Positions 25,715 to 34,360 of a stretch of 44,761 nucleotides of DNA are shown one piece after another. The DNA comes from Methanobacterium sp. GTDB taxonomy: Archaea; Methanobacteriota; Methanobacteria; Methanobacteriales; Methanobacteriaceae. The DNA lies in the NCBI GenBank assembly GCA_020855015.1, contig JAHKLP010000011.1, positions 1 to 44,761 on the forward strand. The letters are read 5' to 3'. The position numbers and the translations under genes were made by a program. Below the pieces are notes generated by a model that saw only the letters and a list, made by a program, of their open reading frames with translations, had not been told where the DNA came from and ran no database searches. Positions within the stretch are counted from its first letter, which is position 1; each line of letters starts with the position of its first letter.

Positions 25715-26206
25715 TCAGGATTTTTGTTCATAATCCAGTTTTTGACTGATGTGCTGATATATGTCTTTAGTTACTCCAACGTTCCTAATAAAATTGTTAG
25801 AATATCTAATATCCCCTCTTCGGGGGTTATCCTGCCTCATAACATACATGCAGACGGCGGTTATGATCATGAGGGGGTCAGTTTTTCGCCCCTTACCTCC
25901 CCGGTAAAGTTTCCGGAAATCAGCCTTGCAGATGATATCTCTGGCCCGGTCTTTTTGACCACCACCAACTGGCTTCATGACTTCTTCTCCTTCTTCAAGT
26001 TTGGTTAAAACTAGGGTTGGGCTATGGCCGGTCATCATAAAGTTACTGGCAACAACGCTAAGCATGGCCAGTTTTTCCTGCAGACGGAAATCTTCTTCAC
26101 TGGTTTTCTCATGGTAAGATTTATATCGCTCGTATTTTTTTATCTTCCTTTCTAATTTGTCCACTTTAGTCTTATCGTCAAGAAAGATGTGTTTTCGTTT
26201 TGTCAA
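25715..26206 (-). CDS. Hypothetical protein with a possible cyclin-box-like C-terminus
   Basis: A 163-residue basic protein I cannot assign. Residues 10-40 are a charged coiled-coil-like helix (KVDKLERKIKKYERYKSY). The C-terminal 60 residues, from DPLMIITAVCMYVMRQDNPR through YSNNFIRNVGVTKDIYQHIS, vaguely recall the last repeat of archaeal TFB, where an alanine-rich helix leads to a recognition helix; this resemblance is weak. Translation starts at TTG five bases after AGGCGA, and no ATG occurs before residue 48. It follows hisF on the same strand with 45 bases between them. Confidence 0.65.
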   Translation of the reverse strand: MTKRKHIFLDDKTKVDKLERKIKKYERYKSYHEKTSEEDFRLQEKLAMLSVVASNFMMTGHSPTLVLTKLEEGEEVMKPVGGGQKDRARDIICKADFRKLYRGGKGRKTDPLMIITAVCMYVMRQDNPRRGDIRYSNNFIRNVGVTKDIYQHISQKLDYEQKS

Positions 26207-26251
26207 ATTCTTCGCCTGGCAAGTTTTTGTAATGATTCAATAATCTCTTGT

Positions 26252-27076
26252 TTAGAGTCTAACTGCAACACCCTTTTCCTTCAAGTACTCTTTCACCATT
26301 GGCACTGGATACTCATTAAAGTGGAAGATGCTGGCAGCTAAAGCAGCATCTGCCTTGCCCTTAGTGAAAACTTCATAGATATGTTCTGGATTACCACCAC
26401 CACCCGAAGCAATTATGGGAATATCCAACATTTCACTCATGGTCTTGTTCAGAGGAAGATCATAACCATCCTTAGTCCCGTCCCGGTCCATGCTGGTTAG
26501 GAGTATCTCCCCAGCGCCCCTTTCCTGACATTCCATTGCCCATTGTATGGCGTCAATCCCGGTAAATTCCCTTCCACCATATATGCTACAGTCGTACCAG
26601 CAGTAACCCTCAGGAGTTTCGATGATCATATGATCGTCACTTTCATTGGGGTTATCCACGTAACGGCGTTTGGCATCAATTCCTATAACGCAAGCCTGGC
26701 TTCCTACCACTTTTGACGCCTCATTGATGAGATCTGGATTATGAATCGCTGCTGTGTTTGTGGAACATTTGTCCGCTCCGGCCTTGAGCATGTTAACATA
26801 GTCCTGTGGCTTCCGAATACCTCCACCCACACAAATGGGGACGAAAACATTCTCGGTGGTGGCATCAATTACATCCGCCATGGTCTCCCGACGCTCATGA
26901 GAGGCGGTGATATCCAGGAATACTATTTCATCAGCGCCATCCTCATAATATTTGGTGGCCAATTCCACAGGTTCTCCAGCGTAACGTATTTGTTTAAATT
27001 CAATTCCTTTTACAACCCGGCCGTGGGGAACGTTGAGGTCACAGTCCAGGCAGGGTATTATTCTTTTTGCCAGCAT
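26252..27076 (-). CDS. hisF: Imidazole glycerol phosphate synthase cyclase subunit HisF
   Basis: HisF makes imidazole glycerol phosphate and AICAR from PRFAR and ammonia, with HisH supplying the ammonia. The (beta/alpha)8 barrel is complete over 274 residues. The catalytic aspartates are D11 in IPCLDCDLN and D134 in VIGIDAKRR; the phosphate-binding loops are CVGGGIRKP and ASGGGGNPEH. The length includes the archaeal/proteobacterial insertion around 142-165. GGAGAT precedes the ATG. It is divergent from the DUF4013 gene. hisH is not in the window. Confidence 0.95.
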   Translation of the reverse strand: MLAKRIIPCLDCDLNVPHGRVVKGIEFKQIRYAGEPVELATKYYEDGADEIVFLDITASHERRETMADVIDATTENVFVPICVGGGIRKPQDYVNMLKAGADKCSTNTAAIHNPDLINEASKVVGSQACVIGIDAKRRYVDNPNESDDHMIIETPEGYCWYDCSIYGGREFTGIDAIQWAMECQERGAGEILLTSMDRDGTKDGYDLPLNKTMSEMLDIPIIASGGGGNPEHIYEVFTKGKADAALAASIFHFNEYPVPMVKEYLKEKGVAVRL

Positions 27077-27203
27077 TAAAATCTCCTGATTAATAGTACA
27101 GTAATTAGTTTTTTAATGTAGTATATATCTTCCTGCAATACGAAATTACTTTATTAATATCGTTATACTAAACATAGTAAAAATCAAGAATATGGGTTAT
27201 GAA

Positions 27204-27884
27204 ATGAATTTCGGCAAAGTCTTTAAAGATGCACTTGTTTATCCATTTAGGAACATTAATAAGTTTTTGATAATGTTAGCACTAAATTTTGGTAGTTTTT
27301 TAATCATTCCTATTTTCATGGCTTCTGGATATGAATTTAGAATTATAGAAAGTACTATTCAGGGATCCAATGAATTACCTGATTTTAGCAAGTCCGGAGA
27401 TTTAATAAGCCAAGGTTTTAAAATAATTGCAGCCTCCATAATCTATGGTATCCCATCTTATATTGTTATGTTTGCCCTGATAATTTCCAGAAATCCTGAT
27501 TTAAGCGTCAACGGAGTTTATTCAACGATAATTTTGGCATTCATTGGTTTTTTAGTAAACATTGTATTTATACTATCAATAGTTAATATGGTCGCTGAAA
27601 ACCGCTTCGGGGCTGTTTTTGATTTTAAAATAGTTTTTCAGTTGATAAAAAATCTAGGATGGGGCAGATATCTTTCATATCTAGTGGTTTATTCAATAAT
27701 AATTGAGATTCTTGGATTAATCATCAGTATGATCTTTACTCACTTCATGAACATGGGATCAACATTCTTGATAGCGTTCTTAGTGATTATGTTGCATAAT
27801 GCCTATGTATTAATGTTTGGCGGCCGATTCAGTGGATTAATCTACTCTAATGCTGCTGAAGGACTAGAGATGGAAGGAAGATAA
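27204..27884 (+). CDS. DUF4013 membrane protein
   Basis: An integral membrane protein of about 226 residues. It begins with the DUF4013 signature MNFGKVFKDALVYPFRN and has four to five hydrophobic segments, including FLIMLALNFGSFLIIPIFM and a long helix near residues 100-125. DUF4013 proteins are numerous in Methanobacteriales and of unknown function. An in-frame ATG at 27192 would add MGYE; I take the one at 27204 because the family starts there. The start lies about 125 bases from divergent hisF. Confidence 0.82.
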   Translation: MNFGKVFKDALVYPFRNINKFLIMLALNFGSFLIIPIFMASGYEFRIIESTIQGSNELPDFSKSGDLISQGFKIIAASIIYGIPSYIVMFALIISRNPDLSVNGVYSTIILAFIGFLVNIVFILSIVNMVAENRFGAVFDFKIVFQLIKNLGWGRYLSYLVVYSIIIEILGLIISMIFTHFMNMGSTFLIAFLVIMLHNAYVLMFGGRFSGLIYSNAAEGLEMEGR

Positions 27885-28034
27885 TCGCTGGAAAAAATTT
27901 TTTTCTTTAATTATCATTCTTATAATTTTTTTAATCTGGTTACATGTAAAAGGGTTTTTTAACTCTAATAAGAATAATTTTATAAGTGAAAAAAACCTAA
28001 CAAGTCACTTGCCTATGGTTTATTAGGCTTTTTA

Positions 28035-28112
<78 letters not shown>

Positions 28113-28117
28113 CTATG

Positions 28118-28567
28118 TTATTCTTTATTTTTGTTATAATCATTTTTTCCAGCCATAGTGGTCACATATCCATCTGGCTTCCTTGGTATAGGTTTATCCT
28201 CATTTCTTCTCTGAGTTTCCTTCAATAAATCGTCATTTGCTTTAAAGTGTATTGTTTTGCGAGGTTCACATTCGTCTATAATTGCATAGGCAGTGTTAAA
28301 ACCAGAACCCATGCGCACCAGCCCGGCCACAGCTGCCGCTTCCATGATTTCCCCTTCCCTGGCTCCTGCTTTCAGGGCCTGTTTTTTATGGGCTTTTACA
28401 CAGGAATCACAATTTACTGCCACTGCACACGCCAGTCCTATAATACTTTTATCTTTAAGGGTTAGGGTCCCGTCTTTTAAGACTTCGGATGCCAATTTTT
28501 TGAATGCATTATCCACATCTTCACCAAGAACCTCTGTGAAACGATTTGGCCGACTTTTTTCTACCAT
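28118..28567 (-). CDS. Carboxymuconolactone decarboxylase / AhpD-like protein
   Basis: A 149-residue member of the AhpD/CMD family, small helical proteins that often act as peroxidase partners with a redox-active cysteine pair. The motif NCDSCVKAHKKQAL holds the CX2C pair and the following His of AhpD. Helices before and after match the family core (DGTLTLKDKSIIGLACAVAV and GEIMEAAAVAGLVRMG). It has an extra tail rich in Lys/Arg of about 30 residues. A GGAGAT site precedes the ATG. A role in peroxide defence in an anaerobe is plausible but inferred. Confidence 0.87.
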   Translation of the reverse strand: MVEKSRPNRFTEVLGEDVDNAFKKLASEVLKDGTLTLKDKSIIGLACAVAVNCDSCVKAHKKQALKAGAREGEIMEAAAVAGLVRMGSGFNTAYAIIDECEPRKTIHFKANDDLLKETQRRNEDKPIPRKPDGYVTTMAGKNDYNKNKE

Positions 28568-29010
28568 TGTAGTATCTCCTTGACTTTTTCAGGGGTTAAT
28601 TATTCATTAAGGATAATATATGATATGAGCTTTCCCCAGATAGAGTTATATAATTTTTATCTTTCATTAATTCTCTATTCTCATTAATATTATCATAGTT
28701 ATAAGTTTATCATCTGAATGAATAACTTGCGGCTTTAAGTGTCTAATTTACAGTGATAATGGGTAAATTACTTTTGAATGTCATTTATCAGGCTTAATTC
28801 TTCGTTTAGAAAAATAATCGAATATTACGATAGCATGGAAAATGCCTGCAAATGTAATACTTTTTAATATTCTGATAAGATTTATAAGTGATTATCTATA
28901 ATTAAATTTAGAAAAAATAGCTTTAAAGCATTTGATGAGCTATTTTAGATTTATAATATGGTTTGATTAGGAGTTTAAATTTTTATAATGCTTAAAGAGA
29001 TGGTGAAAAG
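28568..29010. other. Long divergent region with a leader hairpin before the FmdE gene
   Basis: No gene is visible in these 443 bases. A TTTATAAGT box at about 28881-28889 is followed 25 bases later by AAAATAGCT (28914-28922) and AGCTATTTT (28938-28946), a perfect nine-base inverted repeat that would fold at the 5' end of the transcript. A second TATA-like word, TTTATAATATGG, lies at 28950-28961. Either would drive the rightward cassette starting at 29011. Confidence 0.5.
28914..28946 (+). promoter_or_regulatory. Nine-base-pair stem-loop in the putative FmdE leader
   Basis: AAAATAGCT and AGCTATTTT pair perfectly around a 15-base loop. It starts where transcription from the upstream TATA box would begin, leaving about 65 bases to the ATG. 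It does not resemble any riboswitch I recognise; it could equally be an operator. Confidence 0.4.
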
Positions 29011-29619
29011 ATGGCTAGTGAAGAAAATGATATATTTTCAAAGGTTATAGAATTTCATGGACATTCATGTCCTGGTGTGGCAATAGGAATCCGTGCTGCA
29101 GAGATAGCTACTGATAAATTAATATCTTCTAGAGCAGTGGATGAAGAATTATTGGCCATTGTGGAAAATGACAGCTGTAGTGTTGATGCCATTCAAGTGA
29201 TCACTGGCTGTACCTTTGGAAAAGGAAATTTAATATTTAAGGATTATGGGAAAAACGTATACACCTTCATCAACCGTGGCACTGGAAAAACTCTGCGTTT
29301 GTCTTTAAATATACCCATTGACGAAATTGATCCTGAATTCGCTAATCTTAGAACAAAAGCATTTTCTGGAGAAGCGAAACCTGAAGATGAAATGGAATTC
29401 GAGAAACGAAAAGATGATATTTCAGAAAAAATCTTGAGCATGCCTGAGGATGAACTCTTCAAAATAGAGTATGTGGATATTGAAATTCCTGGAAAAGCCC
29501 AGATATTTGGGTCAGTAAAATGTTCTAAATGTGGTGAACTGGTTGCCGAACACAGGGCAAGGGTAGAAAATAGTGATTTTGTTTGCATTCCCTGTTTTGA
29601 AGATTATTCAAGAAATTAA
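29011..29619 (+). CDS. FmdE family protein with C-terminal zinc finger
   Basis: A 202-residue protein of the FmdE family, named for subunit E of formylmethanofuran dehydrogenase but more often a stand-alone metal-binding protein. The N-terminal motif FHGHSCPGVAIGIRAA contains Cys20. VENDSCSVDAIQVITGCTFGKGN contains Cys56 and Cys67 and is the conserved core. A C-terminal zinc finger uses C171, C174, C192 and C195. The site follows GGTGA. It heads a rightward cassette with ABC-transporter and methyltransferase genes, so a role in handling the imported metal or cofactor is more likely than in the dehydrogenase itself; that is inference. Confidence 0.85.
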   Translation: MASEENDIFSKVIEFHGHSCPGVAIGIRAAEIATDKLISSRAVDEELLAIVENDSCSVDAIQVITGCTFGKGNLIFKDYGKNVYTFINRGTGKTLRLSLNIPIDEIDPEFANLRTKAFSGEAKPEDEMEFEKRKDDISEKILSMPEDELFKIEYVDIEIPGKAQIFGSVKCSKCGELVAEHRARVENSDFVCIPCFEDYSRN

Positions 29620-29804
29620 TTTTTTAATTTTTTTAACAGATTTTCCTGTCATTTGAATTTTTGTTATGATTTAATTGATTAGGATTATCTCCAACTTCCA
29701 AAGATTATATGATCATACTTTTACAGCATTATATACAGTATTATCTTCTAACTGGTTATTTATAAAGTTGGTATTATTTTATTTTTCAGTATTACATTTC
29801 AAGA

Positions 29805-29818
29805 ATTCATATATATAT
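29805..29818 (+). promoter_or_regulatory. TATA box before the ABC binding-protein gene
   Basis: ATTCATATATATAT forms a strong box A. Transcription would start near 29835-29842 and give a leader of about 50 bases ending at the GGAGGTGG site at 29877-29884. The ATG at 29817 is part of this box and would then not be transcribed. Confidence 0.55.
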
Positions 29819-29888
29819 GTATTATTACTTCGATCGAAAGTATTATAATGTATTTCTATTACATTTATTAAAAATCGGAGGTGGTTTT

Positions 29889-31001
29889 ATCAATCAGAAG
29901 TTATTAGCAGTAATTATTATTATCGTAGCATTAGTGGGTGGAGCTTTATTCTACATCTTTGGAATGGGTGGATCAGCTTCAAATAGTAATGGAACAGTCC
30001 CCATAACAGATGTTGCTGGTAGGACAGTAGAAGTCCCGGTTCAGGTTAATAAGGTGGTGGGAACTGGGTGTTCAGCCAGAGAAATAGTTTATCTAAATGC
30101 CACTGACAAAATCGTGGGAATAGAACAGATGGAAACAAATTCTACTGGGGCTTGGGGAAATCAATTACCTTATACTGTTGCCCACCCAGAACTAATGAGT
30201 CTCCCCATCGTGGGTAATGCCAAGAAAAGCATAATAAACTACGAGCAAATTGCAAAACTAAACCCCGATGTTGTTTTTGCAGCTGATGCCAGCCAAGCCG
30301 AAGATATTCAATCTAAAACAGGCATTCCGACAGTTGTTGTTTATACTATGGGTGTGGGAACACCAGACCAGATGGAAAAGTATAAAAACTCCCTGAAAAT
30401 AATGGGCAAAGTCTTGGGTAAAAGTGAAAGAGCAGATGAACTCGTGAATTATATCAATTCCTGTGAAGAAGACTTGAACAAACGGACTAAGGACGTCGCA
30501 GACAGTAACAAATCTACAGTTTATGTGGGAGGGCATGCTTACCGCGGCTCTCATGGCATAACATCTACCAATGCATTCTATCCCACATTCAGAATGGTAA
30601 ATGCTAAAAACGTTGCTGGTAATGTCAGCACTAATGACACTTCAATAGCAGTCCAGATAGATAAGGAACAATTAATAAAGTGGGATCCTGATGTGATTTT
30701 CATTGAAGAATCCAGTGTAGCATCGGTGATAAACGATACCTCAAAATTTCCAGAATATAAAAATTTAAAGGCAGTAAAGAATGGTAAAGTGTATGGATTG
30801 ATGTCCTACTGTCTTTACAGTTATAACAAGGACATATTATTAGCCGATTCATACTACGTTGGGAAGATTCTATATCCCGAACAATTTAAAGATGTGGACC
30901 CCGAAGAAAAGGCTGATGAAATCTTTGAGAAATTTGTGGGTAAACCTGTTTACAATCACATGAAAGCAGTTCAGGGAGGATTCAAGAAAATCGAGTTATG
31001 A
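29889..31001 (+). CDS. ABC transporter substrate-binding protein, iron-complex/cobalamin type
   Basis: A PF01497-type periplasmic-binding-like protein for siderophores, haem or corrinoids, anchored outside the membrane. After the predicted start, NQKLLAVIIIIVALVGGALF forms an uncleaved anchor or signal peptide. The mature part has TDVAGRTVEVP, then IVYLNATDKIVGIEQM, and the second lobe VYVGGHAYRGSHG. The strong site GGAGGTGG leads to ATC at 29889, in frame, with no ATG, GTG or TTG nearby; the frame extends to an ATG at 29817 that lies in the TATA box. An ATC start, or an ATG-to-ATC change, is the best reading. The next three genes complete the transporter. Confidence 0.8.
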   Translation: MNQKLLAVIIIIVALVGGALFYIFGMGGSASNSNGTVPITDVAGRTVEVPVQVNKVVGTGCSAREIVYLNATDKIVGIEQMETNSTGAWGNQLPYTVAHPELMSLPIVGNAKKSIINYEQIAKLNPDVVFAADASQAEDIQSKTGIPTVVVYTMGVGTPDQMEKYKNSLKIMGKVLGKSERADELVNYINSCEEDLNKRTKDVADSNKSTVYVGGHAYRGSHGITSTNAFYPTFRMVNAKNVAGNVSTNDTSIAVQIDKEQLIKWDPDVIFIEESSVASVINDTSKFPEYKNLKAVKNGKVYGLMSYCLYSYNKDILLADSYYVGKILYPEQFKDVDPEEKADEIFEKFVGKPVYNHMKAVQGGFKKIEL

Positions 31002-31041
31002 TTTTCTTTTTTTAATTTTTTATAGGGATCAAGTGGTAAGA

Positions 31042-32091
31042 ATGAACATTCTAGAAAGGCCAGATATAACACACGAAAAATTACAAGAGATAGTTGAAAA
31101 TGCCTTCAATGGCTTGAAAACATTTAACATTATAAAGTCTTCAGTTGAAATGGGAGTTTTTGATAACTTAAAAGATCCAATAACCTATGAAGAACTATCT
31201 CAGAGATTAGAAATTGAACCAGTATTTTCTTATTATATTTTAGAGGCCTTGGCAAAGATTGGTTTAATAGAGAAGGAGAATAATTTTTACCAGAATTCAG
31301 GTTTATCCCAACTATATCTAGACTCTAATTCTAATTATGATCGGAGTAGTTGCATAGTATCTTTGCAAGAAAACGCTGATCTATGGAACAATTTAAGTGA
31401 TACTCTTAAAGGGGATATTTCCAAGAAAGAAGAACTGTTTTTCCCATTCATAATACAAGTAATGGCTGAAGACTGCATATCTGGAGAACTTCAAGATACA
31501 GTGGAAATCATTGCTTCCTATGATGAATTCATGAATTCCAAAACCTTACTTGATTTGGCTGGTGGTCATGGGATGTACTCCATAGCCCTTAGCAAGGCAA
31601 ATCCCAACATTTCTTGCCACGTTTTTGATCTAGCGCCTGTAACTGTGGAAACCGAAAAATACATCCAAAAATACGGAGCGGATGTGAAAACCATTCCAGG
31701 AAATTTCTATCAGGATGATCTTAAAGGGCCTTATGATATGATTTTTTCCTCATATAATCCGGGTGGTAAAAACCCTAAAATTGCCAAAAAAGTCTATAAT
31801 TCCCTTAATATGGGGGGATTATTTGTAAATAAACAGTATTTCCCAGAAGATGAAAATCAGACTCTGGCTGATGTTCTGGATAACTTGGAGTGGAATTTTG
31901 CAAACTTCGAAAAATCAATGAAGGCCAGTACCAGGTATAGCTTTAAGGGTGATCTGTCATTTCAGGAGTATTTGGCGTATTTAGAAGATATGGGCTTTGA
32001 GATAATGGACGTACATCATGTAGATCATCTTAACCCGTCCTTTGGAACTAAATCAAGAAACAAACTTATAATATCCAAAAAAGTGAGTTAA
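31042..32091 (+). CDS. SAM-dependent methyltransferase in the ABC cassette
   Basis: A 349-residue class I methyltransferase of the O-methyltransferase (PF00891-like) type. The N-terminal 90 residues look like a dimerisation/winged-helix domain (DPITYEELSQRLEIEP and SYYILEALAKIGLIEKE). The SAM site is LLDLAGGHGMYSIALSKANP, followed by CHVFDLAPV with the acidic ribose residue. The substrate is unknown; neighbours suggest the imported chelate or corrinoid, or a cofactor made from it. I take the ATG at 31042, five bases after GTGGT; a GTG at 31033 is also possible. It lies 40 bases after the binding-protein gene and its stop touches the permease start. Confidence 0.82.
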   Translation: MNILERPDITHEKLQEIVENAFNGLKTFNIIKSSVEMGVFDNLKDPITYEELSQRLEIEPVFSYYILEALAKIGLIEKENNFYQNSGLSQLYLDSNSNYDRSSCIVSLQENADLWNNLSDTLKGDISKKEELFFPFIIQVMAEDCISGELQDTVEIIASYDEFMNSKTLLDLAGGHGMYSIALSKANPNISCHVFDLAPVTVETEKYIQKYGADVKTIPGNFYQDDLKGPYDMIFSSYNPGGKNPKIAKKVYNSLNMGGLFVNKQYFPEDENQTLADVLDNLEWNFANFEKSMKASTRYSFKGDLSFQEYLAYLEDMGFEIMDVHHVDHLNPSFGTKSRNKLIISKKVS

Positions 32092-33150
32092 TTGTCGTGC
32101 GAAAATACAACAATCAGTCGTTACATGGCTTATACTAGAAGAAAATTACTCATGATAGTTTTTCTAGTATTGGCCTTAATATCTTTAATAATTCTGTCTA
32201 TTAAAGTAGGATCAGCTAATTTATCAACTTTAGATATAATAACCGCCCTTTTTAATCGGGAAGCTACGGCTGCTTCGATTATATGGAATATTCGAATTCC
32301 CAGAATTCTTGCATCCATAATTGCAGGAATTTTAATGGGTATTGAGGGTTCTATAATGCAATGTGTTCTTAGGAATCCTTTAGCAAGTCCATTTACCATG
32401 GGGATTTCTCAGGGTGCAGCATTCGGAGCTGCATTTGCGATAATAATACTGGGTGCAGGAACTTTACACAGCACCCATGCTGATGCGGTTATTGTGAATA
32501 ATCCTTACCTCACAGTTTTTGCAGCATTCGCTGGGGCACTAATAGGGGTTGCCGCTATCCTATTAATTGTTAAGATGCGTAGCGTAACTCCTGAGGTAAT
32601 GATACTCGCCGGAGTTGCCATGAGTGCATTGTTCGGTGCTGGGACCATGTTTTTACAGTACTTTGCTACTGATGCTCAGGTAGCAGCTACTGTATTCTGG
32701 ACCTTTGGTGATGTGGGACGGGCGGTTTGGAATGATGTCTGGATCATGTTGATCTTTATGATACCTGCCATTGCCTATTTCCTTTATCATTCCTGGGACT
32801 ATAACAGTTTAGAAAGTGGAGAAGAAACTGCGAAGGGATTGGGTGTAAACACAGAGAGATTAAGGATTCACGGAATGTTAATTTCATCATTTACAGCAGC
32901 GATTACAGTGGCGTTTTTGGGAGTCATCGGGTTTGTGGGTTTGATAGCTCCACATATCATGAGGAGAATCGTCGGCCATGATCACCGGTTTTTAATCCCC
33001 ACATCTGCTATTTTAGGTGCTTTAATACTTTTAGCATCCGACACGTTAGCAAGGTCGATTTTGTCACCAATTGTTTTGCCAGTTGGAATTATAACTGCAT
33101 TTTTGGGTGCACCAATGTTTCTTTACATTATAATGAAAATGAGGCGATAA
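32092..33150 (+). CDS. FecCD/BtuC-family ABC transporter permease
   Basis: A 352-residue membrane subunit of a type II ABC importer for iron chelates or vitamin B12. About ten helices are visible. The family signatures are IRIPRILASIIAGILMG, GSIMQCVLRNPLASPFTMGI (residues about 85-104) and the coupling-helix region GLIAPHIMRRIVGHDHR. It begins with TTG directly after the stop of the methyltransferase gene, with AGTGA upstream; the ATG twelve codons in is an alternative. It works with the ATPase just downstream (one base between) and the binding protein upstream. Confidence 0.92.
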   Translation: MSCENTTISRYMAYTRRKLLMIVFLVLALISLIILSIKVGSANLSTLDIITALFNREATAASIIWNIRIPRILASIIAGILMGIEGSIMQCVLRNPLASPFTMGISQGAAFGAAFAIIILGAGTLHSTHADAVIVNNPYLTVFAAFAGALIGVAAILLIVKMRSVTPEVMILAGVAMSALFGAGTMFLQYFATDAQVAATVFWTFGDVGRAVWNDVWIMLIFMIPAIAYFLYHSWDYNSLESGEETAKGLGVNTERLRIHGMLISSFTAAITVAFLGVIGFVGLIAPHIMRRIVGHDHRFLIPTSAILGALILLASDTLARSILSPIVLPVGIITAFLGAPMFLYIIMKMRR

Positions 33151-33151
33151 A

Positions 33152-33910
33152 ATGGTTCTTTCGGTGAATAAGGTAGAATTTTCTTATGGAAGCGTGCCAG
33201 TTTTATGTGACGTGAATTTCGAAGTAAAAAGAGGGGATTTCATTTCAATACTGGGTGTTAATGGATCTGGAAAATCCACTCTGATGAAGTGCATAAACCG
33301 CATTTTAAGGTTCAAAGAGGGAATGATATTTGTTGAGGATAGGGATTTAAAACAGATGAAATCTATTGAAATTGCCCAAAAAATTGGTTATGTGCCCCAA
33401 ACTTCAGAAAATGGGTTTGTGACAGTTTTTGATGCTGTTCTTTTGGGTAGGAAGCCCTACATAAAATGGGATGTTTCCCGGAAGGATATAGAATTAACAG
33501 AAGAAATACTTAAGATCATGGGGCTCGAAGAATATTCCCTACGTTATATTAATGAGTTAAGTGGTGGAGAACTGCAAAAAGTAGTCATTGCAAGGGCGCT
33601 GGTTCAAGAACCTCAGATTTTGCTTTTAGACGAACCTACCAGCGATCTTGATTTAAAAAATCAACTAGAAGTGATGAAAATATTAAGGGAAGTCTCCGGC
33701 ACTAAAAATATTGCTTCTGTTGTGGTAATGCACGATATAAATCTCGCACTAAGATATTCCGACAAATTTATAATATTAAAGGATGGTCAGGTATTTACTT
33801 CCGGTGGAAAGGAGGTTATAACCCCCGAAATTATAAAGAAAACTTATGGTGTTGATGTGCACGTAACCAATTTCGAGGGTATTCCAGTGGTAATTCCTAA
33901 ATCTCAATAG
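33152..33910 (+). CDS. ABC transporter ATPase, FecE/BtuD type
   Basis: A 252-residue nucleotide-binding subunit. Complete motifs: Walker A GVNGSGKST (Lys41), Q-loop VPQTSE, signature LSGGELQ, Walker B ILLLDEPTSDLD (Asp160, Glu161) and the switch His194 in MHDINLA. Its AGGCGATAA ribosome binding site overlaps the stop codon of the permease, so the two are coupled. The sequence does not show whether iron, corrinoid or another chelate is the cargo. It is the last gene of the cassette. Confidence 0.93.
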   Translation: MVLSVNKVEFSYGSVPVLCDVNFEVKRGDFISILGVNGSGKSTLMKCINRILRFKEGMIFVEDRDLKQMKSIEIAQKIGYVPQTSENGFVTVFDAVLLGRKPYIKWDVSRKDIELTEEILKIMGLEEYSLRYINELSGGELQKVVIARALVQEPQILLLDEPTSDLDLKNQLEVMKILREVSGTKNIASVVVMHDINLALRYSDKFIILKDGQVFTSGGKEVITPEIIKKTYGVDVHVTNFEGIPVVIPKSQ

Positions 33911-34360
33911 TTTTATCAACGAAAATCTCAGAATGTGTGTTAGACAGTAAATAAAAGATTCAGGCTCAATAATCTGAATGACCATAAGATAAATAAGGCC
34001 AAAAACTCTACGAGAACTATTATATTTTAAACAAAGCGTAACCTTTGATGAAACTTACTCATGTTGCATTAGTATTGAGAGAGTTAAAGCTTTAAATAAT
34101 GGTTCGTGGACATCTGGGATGATAACGAAGAAATTGTTTCAAGAAATTTAAAAAAAATCATAAAATATAAATTTCCATGCCTAATAAACTTGAAAATAAT
34201 CAGTTTTCCCCAAAAAGCAAATATTTATTGGGATACAGTACCCAAAAGAAACAACATACGAACCCAAAAAAAACACAGAATTTTAACGCAACTAATAACT
34301 ATAGACAACCCCTTTGATTAACATATTAGTCATGAATGAGGCGTTGTTGGGGGAATATGG
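33911..34360. other. Non-coding gap after the ABC cassette
   Basis: I see no convincing gene in these 450 bases. A GTG-started frame of 71 codons (34106-34321) is Lys/Asn-rich, has no ribosome binding site and no recognisable motif. ATTCAG and CTGAAT form a weak inverted repeat near 33958-33979 without a T-run. The promoter of the rhodanese gene must lie near the right end, but no clear TATA box stands out. Confidence 0.4.

Noticed and set aside
29817..29888. N-terminal extension of the ABC binding protein starting at ATG 29817
   Set aside because: The ATG is inside a TATA box, has no ribosome binding site, and the extension is not a signal peptide.
33958..33979. Intrinsic terminator after the ABC ATPase gene
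   Set aside because: The six-base stem is weak and has no T-run after it.
34106..34321. Small gene between the ABC cassette and the rhodanese gene
   Set aside because: The frame starts with GTG without a ribosome binding site, has low-complexity Lys/Asn/Ile content and no recognisable motif.
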